Source: Shinella sp. XGS7
GTDB taxonomy: Bacteria > Pseudomonadota > Gammaproteobacteria > Burkholderiales > Burkholderiaceae_C
Length of the DNA stretch: 64,000 nt
Direction: 5' to 3'
Assembly: GCF_020535565.1 (NCBI RefSeq)
Contig: NZ_CP084758.1
Span: forward strand, 4,229,001 to 4,293,000
Shown: piece after piece, positions 53,833 through 61,167 of the stretch
Numbering within the stretch: position 1 is the stretch's first letter
Layout of the letters: each line of letters begins with the position of its first letter
Translations under genes and position numbers: made by a program
The notes under the pieces: generated by a model
Databases searched by the model: none
What the model was told of the DNA's origin: nothing
What the model saw: the letters and a program-made list of their open reading frames with translations, nothing else

Positions 53833-54505
53833 ACGACTTCGACGCCGACAGCATTGAGCGCAATTCGCCAACGTGCTTCTTGAACTCCGCATGCGCAAGC
53901 TGGAGCGCACCTGAGTAGTCCTTCAGCGCCTGATGCAGAACTAGTGCATTTGGCATTGCCTCTTGGCCTAAGCCGCGCCCCTCAAAAATTACATCCCTAT
54001 ACTCCTTCAGGAGCCCGTTATTTGTTCGGAACGAGTCGATCAGTGACTTTGCCGAACTGTAGGTTAGGATGATTTTTGTACGAAGCGTCTCGTCTCTTAA
54101 GGATCCCAGCTGCCCAGCAACGCCGTGATAAACGGTGAAATACTCTCCTTGGACGCGCCATTCATACTCGAAGGGATTGCCTGCAGGAAGTGCTTCGATC
54201 GCATGACCTATGCGACTTTCATAGATTGCCCACAGAGCGTCTATCTCGCTATGCAGGGCCTCCAGCATGCCCTGAACCGCAGCAGCCTCCCTTCCCCTCG
54301 CAGTCTTTTCAAGCAAGCTATGCGACACGTACGTCGCCACGAGTGTCAAGACACTGCCCACTAGAGCCCCAAGCAAGGAGGACCACAATGCCGTCCAATC
54401 AATCTTGCCTCCCGTGCCAATTGCATTGCTAAATGCGGGCACTAGAAGTATCCCGCTCAACGAGCCTGCACCAGCAGCCCAGAAGACTCTCCATTCAACT
54501 CTCAT
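53816..54505 (-). CDS. Lower-GC membrane protein of unknown function
   Basis: A 229-residue protein with two hydrophobic segments (FWAAGAGSLSGILLVPAF, about residues 7-25, and WSSLLGALVGSVLTLVATYVS, about 38-58) and a mostly helical cytoplasmic part (EALHSEIDALWAIYESRI, LRTKIILTYSSAKSLIDSF). I do not recognise the family. GGGGAGG precedes the ATG at 54505. Base composition is clearly more AT-rich than its neighbours and codon use is mixed (many TTT, AAT, GAA, TCA), which suggests recent transfer. Its last codons overlap the end of serB on the other strand by 17 bases. Confidence 0.72.
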   Translation of the reverse strand: MRVEWRVFWAAGAGSLSGILLVPAFSNAIGTGGKIDWTALWSSLLGALVGSVLTLVATYVSHSLLEKTARGREAAAVQGMLEALHSEIDALWAIYESRIGHAIEALPAGNPFEYEWRVQGEYFTVYHGVAGQLGSLRDETLRTKIILTYSSAKSLIDSFRTNNGLLKEYRDVIFEGRGLGQEAMPNALVLHQALKDYSGALQLAHAEFKKHVGELRSMLSASKSFSEAM

Positions 54506-54707
54506 CGTGTCGCAACCTCCCCTTGCTGTGCATCTCATTTTGTGCCAACGCACCAGATGAGGGTATTGGGGTCTGACTACTTGCCATGAAACGCACCCTC
54601 AATACAGAAAGCTAGATGGATGTCTGGACAGCTACTGCTATGTGTTCGTTGTGCAGGCTGTCAAGCTGCTCCCACATTTGATTTCTACATTTAAGACTTG
54701 TCGTCTC

Positions 54708-55268
54708 ATGCGCGTTTCAGTCGACCTTGCCCAGGCCTCACGCCTGCTCAACCACGGCCCGACCGTGCTGGTCGCTAGCGCGCACGAGGGGCGGCGCGAT
54801 GTGATGGCTGCGGCCTGGAACATGCCGCTGGACTTCAGCCCGCCCAAGGTGGCGGTGGTGATCGACAAGAGCACCTACACCCGCGAGCTGATCGAGGCCT
54901 CGGGCGAGTTCGTGCTGGCCGTGCCCTGCGCGGCCCAGGTGGATCTGCTCAGCGGCGTGGGCCACCACTCCGGCCGCGAGATGGACAAGTTCGCCCACTA
55001 CGGCATCACCACCTCGCCCGCCAGTCGGGTGCAGGCTCCGCTGGTGGAGGGCTGCCTGGCCTGGCTGGAATGCCGCATCTACCCCGAGCCGCACAATCAG
55101 CAGACCTACGACCTCTTCCTAGCCGAGGTGATCGCCGCCTGGGCCGAGGACTGGGCTTTCAAGGACGGCCACTGGCAAGACCTGGCCCCCGAGCAGCGCG
55201 CCCTGCACCACCTGGGCGGCGGCAATTTCCTCACCAGCGGCGGGCCGGTGCTCAAGGGCCGGGGCTGA
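54708..55268 (+). CDS. Flavin reductase-like domain protein
   Basis: A 186-residue protein with the FMN-binding split-barrel fold of flavin reductases: NHGPTVLVASAHEGRRDVMAAAWNMPLDFSPPKVAVVIDKSTYTRELI, then GEFVLAVPCAAQVDL. The late LGGGNFLTSG also fits the DIM6/NTAB-like branch. It probably reduces or carries FMN; its partner oxygenase is not visible. The gene body has normal GC, but the 200 bases upstream (54506-54707) are AT-rich and seem to belong to the inserted region; they hold no other gene that I can see. Confidence 0.83.
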   Translation: MRVSVDLAQASRLLNHGPTVLVASAHEGRRDVMAAAWNMPLDFSPPKVAVVIDKSTYTRELIEASGEFVLAVPCAAQVDLLSGVGHHSGREMDKFAHYGITTSPASRVQAPLVEGCLAWLECRIYPEPHNQQTYDLFLAEVIAAWAEDWAFKDGHWQDLAPEQRALHHLGGGNFLTSGGPVLKGRG

Positions 55269-55280
55269 AGCCCGGCCTCT

Positions 55281-56033
55281 TCAGTCCGACTCCACCAGGC
55301 TCAGCTTGTCCAGCGCCAGGCCGTGGTCGAAGCCATGGTTGTTGAGAAAGCCCCAGCGCAGCCACAGCAGCTGGCCCGGCCGCCAGTCCAGGCCCGTGAG
55401 CAGGCCGCCCAGGCGGCGGCTGGCGGCGGGACCGTGGCCATCGAGCGCGCTGCCGCTGTCCGTCACCAGCTCGGGCGAGGGCGAGTCGAAATCGAAGCCA
55501 CTGCCCGGGCGCACCCAGCGCTCCACCAGGTCCATGCGCTCGCCGATGCCGTACTCGAAGACCAGCTGGTTCACATCGTCGCTGGCGCCCTGGCGCCACT
55601 GCTCGCCCGTGAAGGCCAGGCGCAGGCGCTGCACCGGGCGGGCCGCGGCATGGCGCAGGGCCAGCGCGATGTAGCCGGCCTGGGTGCCGGCCGCGGGCGT
55701 GCCGAAGTAGAAACCGCCGGTGCCCACGGCGCCCAGGGCGCGGTCGCGCTCGCCGGGGCGGCCATAGCTGTAGAAGCTGCCGCTGGCCGAGCGGCCCTCG
55801 TCCACGCGCAAGGTCGGCGTGACCAGGGGCTGCTCCACCCAGTTGAAGAGGAACCAGCCCGGCAGGGTCTGGTTGTCCACCCAGCGCAGCGGCGCACCGC
55901 TGGCGGGCAGGCTGTCGAAGCCCTGCTCATAGCGCAGGCGGCCCTGGGCATCGGCCTGCATCAGCACCTGGGCCGCGGCCGGCAGGCTGCTGAGCAGCAG
56001 GCCCAGGCTCAGTGCGAAACTGGCGGCCTTCAT
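55281..56033 (-). CDS. Secreted paralogue of the adjacent PEP-CTERM protein, without the sorting tail
   Basis: A 250-residue protein with a signal peptide (FALSLGLLLSSLPAAAQ). It shares a series of motifs in the same order with the 56030-56923 product: FDSLP near the start, a GWFLFNW/GWSLFNS block, FYSYGRPGERDRALGAVGTGGFYFGTPA, GYIALALRH, GEQWRQG, YGIGERMDLVERWVRPGSGFDFDS, WRPGQLLWLRW and FDHGLALDKLSL. It ends at LVESD and lacks the VPEPA transmembrane-arginine tail of its partner, so it would be released or periplasmic. The start overlaps the stop of the partner as ATGA. The function is unknown. Confidence 0.8.
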   Translation of the reverse strand: MKAASFALSLGLLLSSLPAAAQVLMQADAQGRLRYEQGFDSLPASGAPLRWVDNQTLPGWFLFNWVEQPLVTPTLRVDEGRSASGSFYSYGRPGERDRALGAVGTGGFYFGTPAAGTQAGYIALALRHAAARPVQRLRLAFTGEQWRQGASDDVNQLVFEYGIGERMDLVERWVRPGSGFDFDSPSPELVTDSGSALDGHGPAASRRLGGLLTGLDWRPGQLLWLRWGFLNNHGFDHGLALDKLSLVESD

Positions 56034-56923
56034 GCGCGCTCATCCCGCGCGGCCGCGGCGCGGCGGCGGCGCTGCAGGGCCGCCAGGCCCAGCAGGCCGG
56101 CGCCCATCAGGGCGTAGCTGGCGGGCTCGGGCACGGCCGTCACGGCGGCGCTGACCGAGACGTTGTCGATGGCCAGGCCGTGGTCGAAGCCGGCGCTGTT
56201 GTAGTCGATCCAGCTCAGCCACAGGGTCTGGCCCGGCTGCCAGTCCAGGGCGATATCGCCGCCCAGGGCCACCACGCCGGCGCTGTTGCCGTCATTGGCG
56301 CGGCCGGCACCGGTCGTGCTGTTCTTGATCTGGGAGTTGAACTTGAAGGCGCTGCCGGGGTTGAGCCAGTCCTGCACGGTGGCGAAGCTCTCGCCCAGGC
56401 CGTAGCGGAAGTCCATGGCGTCGCTGGTGGCGTTCTTCTCGCCCACGCGCCACTGCTCGGCCTCCCAGAGCACGCTCACGCCATTGAGCGCCACGCCGCT
56501 GTCATTGCGCAGGGCCAGGGTGATGTAGCCGGAGATGGCGTTTTCGGCCGGGCTGCCGAAATAGGCGCCGGCCGACCCCACCGCACCCAGGGCGCGATCG
56601 CTGTCGCCGTTCTGGCCATAGCTGTAGAAGTAGCCGCCGGCCTCGCCGCCGGCGCTGGCGCGGTAGTAGCTGATGGCGGCCTTCTGGCTGTTGAACAGGG
56701 ACCAGCCGGCCAGGGTGCTGTCATTGGCCCAGGCGCGGTTGGCGCTGGTGGAATTGGCCGAGGACAGGCTGTTGAAGTCCTGGCTGTACTCGAAGCTCTT
56801 GAACAGGCCGGAGGGATCGATGCTGAGTTCCACGCCCACGGCGGCTTGGGCCATGGGGGCACTCAGGGCGCTGGTGATCAGGGCGGCGGTGAGCAGGGCC
56901 TGGCGGACAGAGGTCGGGGTCAT
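56030..56923 (-). CDS. PEP-CTERM sorting-domain protein
   Basis: A 297-residue secreted protein: signal peptide (LLTAALITSALSAPMAQA), a beta-rich middle with FYSYGQNGDSDRALGAVGSAGAYFGSPA and FDHGLAIDNVSVS, and a C-terminal PEP-CTERM signal (VPEPASYALMGAGLLGLAALQRRRR). In such bacteria the tail is processed by an exosortase and the protein is sent to the envelope or extracellular matrix; no exosortase is in this window. It follows phoD by 52 bases and is coupled to its shorter paralogue. Confidence 0.9.
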   Translation of the reverse strand: MTPTSVRQALLTAALITSALSAPMAQAAVGVELSIDPSGLFKSFEYSQDFNSLSSANSTSANRAWANDSTLAGWSLFNSQKAAISYYRASAGGEAGGYFYSYGQNGDSDRALGAVGSAGAYFGSPAENAISGYITLALRNDSGVALNGVSVLWEAEQWRVGEKNATSDAMDFRYGLGESFATVQDWLNPGSAFKFNSQIKNSTTGAGRANDGNSAGVVALGGDIALDWQPGQTLWLSWIDYNSAGFDHGLAIDNVSVSAAVTAVPEPASYALMGAGLLGLAALQRRRRAAAARDERA

Positions 56924-56975
56924 GATGGCTTGGCTTTCTTGGCGATACGAGATACGGAAGGGGGACGGGTGCAGC

Positions 56976-58706
56976 TCAGGCCGGCTGCAGGCGGCGCTGG
57001 CCCGGCAGCACCTGCCAGCTCGCGCCCAGCCAGCGGCGGTAGTCGCGCGACTCGACGCTGCTGATGAAGTGCCAGTCGGCGCGGCAGCTGCCCGGCGTGG
57101 CGGTGAGTACCATGAAGCCGCGGTGCTCGGTCTCGGCGTAGCGCAGGCCCGGGCAGTTGGCCAGGAACCACTGCTCCATCTGGGCCGGCGTGTCGGTCAG
57201 GCGCGAGTTCTCCAGGCCCGGCGAGCTCACGCCCGGGGTGGCGAACTCCACGCCCGCGGCGCGGCCCGCGGCATCGCGCAGCTCGTCGGCCCAGGCGTTG
57301 TGGGTGTCGCCGGCCAGGGAGACCAGATTGCGGTCCAGCTGCAGGGCGGCGGCCAGCAACTCGGCGCGTTCGGCCCCGTAGCCGTCCCAGGCGTCCAGGT
57401 TGTCCGGCACCCAGGGCTGGGCCAGGAGATAGCGCTCCGAGCGGCTCAGGGTCTGGCCGGCGGCGGCGCGGGCCTGCAGGGCGGCATGGCCGTTGAAGGA
57501 AATCTGGCCCAGGGCGATGGGCGCGGGCAGGCGGGTCTCGGCCATGCGCACCTGCTGGCCCAGCACCTGCCAGGTGGCGGGCGAGGCAGCCATCTGGTTC
57601 TTGAGCCAGTCCAGTTGGGTGCGGCCCAGCAACTGGCGCGCGGGATCGTTCACCGCGGCGTCCAGCGCCGCGCCGTCCAGGCCCTCGGGCGTGAGAAAGC
57701 TGGTGTGGGCCAGTTGCTTGCTGCGGGCCAGCAGGCGGGTCTCCAGCATGTGCAGGGAGAGCAGGCGGCCCCAGTCGAAGGAGCGATAGATGCGGGCCGG
57801 CTCTGCCGGGTCGGGCAAGCGGGTGGGCAGCCACTCGTGATAGGCGCGCAGGGCCGCGGCCTGGCGATCGGCAAAGCTGCCCTCGCTGCCATCGGTGTGG
57901 TTGGCGGCGCCGCCCAGATAGGTGTTGTTGGCCACCTCGTGGTCGTCCCACACGGCGATCAGCGGCAGGGCCGCGCTCAGGGCCTGCAGATCGGGGTCGC
58001 TGCGGTACTGGGCATAGCGCTGGCGGTAGTCGGCCAGGGCGATGCACTCGCGGTCCGGCACGACCTGGCGCCCCAGGGCCGCGGCATTGGCCGAGGCATA
58101 GCCGCTGCGGTCGTATTCGTAGATGAAGTCGCCCAGATGCAGGGCGGCGTCCAGCTCGCCCATGCGCGCGGCCTCGGCATAGGCATGGAAGAGCCCGGCC
58201 GGATAGTTGGAACAGGAAAACACCGCCAGGCGCACCCGGGCCACCTCGCCCACCGGCAGGGTGCGGGCTCGGCCCACCGGCGAGCGCTGGCCGCCGCAGG
58301 TGAAGCGGTAGAAGTACAGCGTGCCGGGCTGCAGGCCCGTCACATCCACCTTGAGCGTGAAGTCGCGCGCGGCGCTGGTGCTGGCCAGGCCGCTGCGCAC
58401 GATGCGGCCGAAGCCCGCGTCGGTGGACAGCTCCCAGAACAGGCGCGGGTTGGCGTCGCCGCTGGCCGTGATGCGGGTCCAGATGATCAGGCGGTCGGCC
58501 AGGGGATCGCCACTGGCCACGCCATGGGCGAAGGCGTAGCTGGCCGCGCGCGCCGGCAGGCCCAGCAGGCCGGCCGAGCCGGCCACGGCCACCGAGCCCA
58601 TGCCGCCCAGGAAGTCGCGGCGGCGAGGCGCCAGGCGTTCAGGGGCAGTCCCCGGGGCGGTGGGGTCCTCGGAACGGAGAGGGGATTCGGAATCGGCTGG
58701 GCACAT
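56976..58706 (-). CDS. phoD: PhoD-family alkaline phosphatase (phosphodiesterase), Tat-exported
   Basis: A 576-residue protein. A twin-arginine signal (PRRRDFLGGMGSVAVAG) precedes a PhoD N-terminal domain (YAFAHGVASGDPLADRLIIWTRI) and a metallophosphatase domain with LHLGDFIYEYDRSG, VWDDHEVANNTY and LAGDTHNAWADEL. PhoD enzymes use Fe/Ca to release phosphate from mono- and diesters in the periplasm or outside. The ATG at 58706 is chosen over an in-frame GTG at 58721. It heads a leftward run with the two secreted paralogues. Confidence 0.93.
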   Translation of the reverse strand: MCPADSESPLRSEDPTAPGTAPERLAPRRRDFLGGMGSVAVAGSAGLLGLPARAASYAFAHGVASGDPLADRLIIWTRITASGDANPRLFWELSTDAGFGRIVRSGLASTSAARDFTLKVDVTGLQPGTLYFYRFTCGGQRSPVGRARTLPVGEVARVRLAVFSCSNYPAGLFHAYAEAARMGELDAALHLGDFIYEYDRSGYASANAAALGRQVVPDRECIALADYRQRYAQYRSDPDLQALSAALPLIAVWDDHEVANNTYLGGAANHTDGSEGSFADRQAAALRAYHEWLPTRLPDPAEPARIYRSFDWGRLLSLHMLETRLLARSKQLAHTSFLTPEGLDGAALDAAVNDPARQLLGRTQLDWLKNQMAASPATWQVLGQQVRMAETRLPAPIALGQISFNGHAALQARAAAGQTLSRSERYLLAQPWVPDNLDAWDGYGAERAELLAAALQLDRNLVSLAGDTHNAWADELRDAAGRAAGVEFATPGVSSPGLENSRLTDTPAQMEQWFLANCPGLRYAETEHRGFMVLTATPGSCRADWHFISSVESRDYRRWLGASWQVLPGQRRLQPA

Positions 58707-58905
58707 GGCTGCGAGGGCCACGGCCTGGGGGCGCGCGGCAACGGTGGCTGACAGCGCGAGACTCTAGAAAGCGCACTTGACGCCGCCGCGGCGCCGGCCG
58801 CCCTCGCCCATGATCCATTCGGCCCCATCGGGGCGCAGCCCGCACCCGGCGTGCGCCAGCCGGCCCGGCGGCGCGCTCAGCGGCTGCGGTGCCCAGCCGT
58901 CGGGC

Positions 58906-59439
58906 TCAGGGCGCCGACAGCGAGCCGCCGTGCAGGGCGCGCGCCGAGATCACGGTGCCGTCCTCATCGGCATAGAGCCAGTCGCCGGGCCGCACCCAGA
59001 CGCCGCCGCCGATCTGCACCGCCACATCGGCCACGCCCTGGCCGCGCCGCTCGGTGGGCAGCGGCATATGGCCCATAGACAGGATGCCCAGCTCAGTCTC
59101 GCGCAGCTCGGCGAGGTCGCGCACGCAGCCGTGAATCAGCAGCCCGGCCCAGCCGTTCTTGGCCGCGGCCGCCGCCAGATTGCCGCCCAGCAGCGCCCGT
59201 TTCATGGAGCCGCCGCCATCCACCACTAGCACCCGGCCCTGGCCCGGCGACTCCACGGCCTGCTTGACCAGGCTGTTGTCTTCCAGACAGCGCACGGTGG
59301 CGACAGGCCCGGCAAAGTCCACATGCCCGCCATAGCTGCGGTACAGGCCGCCGGGCAGGACGCGGAAGGCCCCGCTCTCATCGCCCTTGTGGGCATCACA
59401 GAAATCGCAGGTGGAGAACGCGAGAGGCAGCAGACTCAT
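58906..59439 (-). CDS. rraA: RraA-family protein (RNase E regulator / 4-hydroxy-4-methyl-2-oxoglutarate aldolase type)
   Basis: A 177-residue protein with the family motifs FSTCDFCDAHKGD, TVRCLEDNSLVKQAVESPGQGRVLVVDGGGSMKRALLGGNLAAAAAKNGWAGLLIHGCVRD and WLYADEDGTVISA. RraA of E. coli inhibits RNase E; many homologues are metal-dependent aldolases. The Gly-Gly-Asn-Leu and Arg-Asp residues needed for the aldolase site are present, so either assignment is possible. The ATG at 59439 is preferred to one 16 codons upstream. Confidence 0.88.
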   Translation of the reverse strand: MSLLPLAFSTCDFCDAHKGDESGAFRVLPGGLYRSYGGHVDFAGPVATVRCLEDNSLVKQAVESPGQGRVLVVDGGGSMKRALLGGNLAAAAAKNGWAGLLIHGCVRDLAELRETELGILSMGHMPLPTERRGQGVADVAVQIGGGVWVRPGDWLYADEDGTVISARALHGGSLSAP

Positions 59440-59499
59440 GGACGGGGCTCCGTGCGTGGACGCGAAACGTGGAGCCCGCAGGCTCATGCCGCGAGGGTA

Positions 59500-59727
59500 T
59501 CAGCCCTCGCGCGCCTGCACGAGGATGGCGGGCTGGCCCTGCAGCTGCACGCGCTGGCCGGCGCGAATCTTGGCCGTCTTGCGCGACTCGGCCTGGCCAT
59601 CCACCCGCACCAGGCCCTCGGTGATCATCATGCGCGCGTGGCCGCCGCTGTCCGCCAGGCCCGTGGCCTTGAGCAGCTTGTCCAGCTCGATGTACTCGCC
59701 ACGCAGTTCGAAGTCGATGTGTTGCAT
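59500..59727 (-). CDS. Small S4-domain RNA-binding protein (YbcJ-like)
   Basis: A 75-residue protein that is almost entirely an S4 domain: IELDKLLKATGLADSGGHARMMITEGLVRVDGQAESRKTAKIRAGQRV. YbcJ-type proteins bind RNA and are linked to ribosome function. It lies 60 bases upstream of rraA in the same direction. Confidence 0.87.
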   Translation of the reverse strand: MQHIDFELRGEYIELDKLLKATGLADSGGHARMMITEGLVRVDGQAESRKTAKIRAGQRVQLQGQPAILVQAREG

Positions 59728-59916
59728 GGGCCGGATTGTCCCAGAGCGCGCCGGGCCGCTGGCTCCACCGCCCGCCCGCGCCGATTCGGGCCGCCGCAGG
59801 CGGAGTCCGTCGGCGCCGGGCCGACTTCGTCGCCCCTGGCTTGGCAGGGACTTGGCGCGTCAGCACACTCGCCGCCGACCGGCAGCCGCCGGCATCCACG
59901 ACGGAGGGAGATCACG

Positions 59917-60384
59917 ATGATTGCATGGCTGTATCGGCTGAGTGTGAGTGTGAGTGTGAGTCTGGGCCTGGGCCTGGCGCTGCTGGGGGCGGGCCCGGTA
60001 CGGGCGCAGTCGCAAGACCTGACTCCGGCCGAGATCGAAGCGGCCGTTGCCACGGTCAATGCGGCCCAGAACCGGGCCATGCTGGCCACGACCACGCCCG
60101 AGGATGTCGAGCGCCTGTTCGCGCTCTACAGCCCGCAGTTCGTCTACGAGCATGCGGTCTACGGCGGCAGCTACTCGCGCGAGCAGCTCAAGGCCAACAC
60201 GCTGCGCAACCTCGCTGCCGGAAGGTATACGCTGACCGAGGGCCGCTATCAGATCCGCCGCATCATTCCCGGCCTGCGCGCCGCGGCCGTGGAGCGGCTG
60301 GAGCTGGTCTCGGGCCAGCTGCACCTGAGCGTCTTCGAGTTCGACGGCGACAAGGTGCGCAAGATCAGCGAGTACTGGCGCTGA
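59917..60384 (+). CDS. Secreted SnoaL/DUF4440-like protein
   Basis: A 155-residue protein. The signal peptide (LYRLSVSVSVSLGLGLALLGAGPVRA) contains a Ser-Val repeat coded by a 6-base tandem repeat. The mature part resembles the NTF2/SnoaL fold (AAQNRAMLATTTPEDVERLFALYSPQFVYEHAVYGGSYSREQL, then ELVSGQLHLSVFEFDGDKVRKISEYWR). GGAGGGA is well placed before the ATG. The stop overlaps the end of the opposite-strand gene at 60365. The function is unknown. Confidence 0.77.
   Translation: MIAWLYRLSVSVSVSLGLGLALLGAGPVRAQSQDLTPAEIEAAVATVNAAQNRAMLATTTPEDVERLFALYSPQFVYEHAVYGGSYSREQLKANTLRNLAAGRYTLTEGRYQIRRIIPGLRAAAVERLELVSGQLHLSVFEFDGDKVRKISEYWR
59941..59960 (+). repeat. 6-base tandem repeat in a signal peptide
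   Basis: AGTGTG is repeated 3.3 times and codes for alternating Ser-Val in the signal peptide of the 59917-60384 protein. Slippage would change its length by whole codons only. Confidence 0.75.
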
Positions 60385-61159
60385 CCCTGGTGGGACGCAG
60401 CCGGCCGCGCCACCAGATCCGCAGCACGCCCAGGAAGAAGACCCCGGCGAGCAGCAGGCCGAGGTGGCCGTTCGGCGGCGTCTCGCGGACTGGCCCGCTG
60501 CCGTCCTTGCGCTGCCAAAACGTGACCGTGTCGCCGGGCTCCAGATGCAGCCAGGACTCGCGCCGGCCGATGTGGTCCAGGCGCCGTGTCTGGCCCTGGG
60601 CGTCCTGGTAGCTCAGCTTCAGCAGGGTGTACGTCCGGCGCTTGACCTCGATGCTCTCGCGCGCCACCAGCCGCATCTGCAGCGGCGCCGCGTCCTGGCG
60701 GTAGCGCCAGCCTTCCAGCTCGCCCCAGAGGCCCACGGCCAGCGGCAGCAGCGGGAACAGCATCATCAGCAACAGGCCGCGCAGGTTCTGCCGGTGGCGC
60801 TGCCAGCCGGACGGGGACGGCGCTGCAGCCGCGTCACCGGCCGGGTCCGGCCGCAAGCCCTGCCGCCAGGCCGCGTCATCGCCACCAGCGCCGGCGGCCG
60901 CCGCAAAGGCCTGCAGCCGGCGCAGCAGCTCGGCCGCGTCCAGCGCCCGGCCCAGCGTCTGCGGCTGTTCGTCTCCGGCCTCCAGCTGCTGCAGCTCGAA
61001 GCCGGCGGCCCGGTGTCCGGCCGCCTGCAGGCTGCGCCCCGAGGGCGCGGTCAGCACGACAAAGCTGTCGGGCCGGTCGCCCCAGCCGCGCAGCGCTGCC
61101 GCCAGCTGGGCGGTATCGTGGATCTCGTGCTGGCCGCCGGGCTCCAGCGCCAAGGCCAT
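60365..61159 (-). CDS. Membrane protein with a DUF3592-like C-terminal region
   Basis: A 264-residue protein. The first 110 residues are soluble (FVVLTAPSGRSLQAAGHRAAGFELQQLEAGDEQP), then come two hydrophobic segments (about residues 132-150, LRGLLLMMLFPLLPLAVGLWG, and 230-250, LGLLLAGVFFLGVLRIW). Between them KRRTYTLLKLSYQDAQGQTRRLDHIGRRES resembles DUF3592. The start lies eight bases after the TPP-enzyme stop, so the two form an operon. The function is unknown. Confidence 0.7.
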   Translation of the reverse strand: MALALEPGGQHEIHDTAQLAAALRGWGDRPDSFVVLTAPSGRSLQAAGHRAAGFELQQLEAGDEQPQTLGRALDAAELLRRLQAFAAAAGAGGDDAAWRQGLRPDPAGDAAAAPSPSGWQRHRQNLRGLLLMMLFPLLPLAVGLWGELEGWRYRQDAAPLQMRLVARESIEVKRRTYTLLKLSYQDAQGQTRRLDHIGRRESWLHLEPGDTVTFWQRKDGSGPVRETPPNGHLGLLLAGVFFLGVLRIWWRGRLRPTRVSASTR

Positions 61160-61167
61160 CGCGGCGC

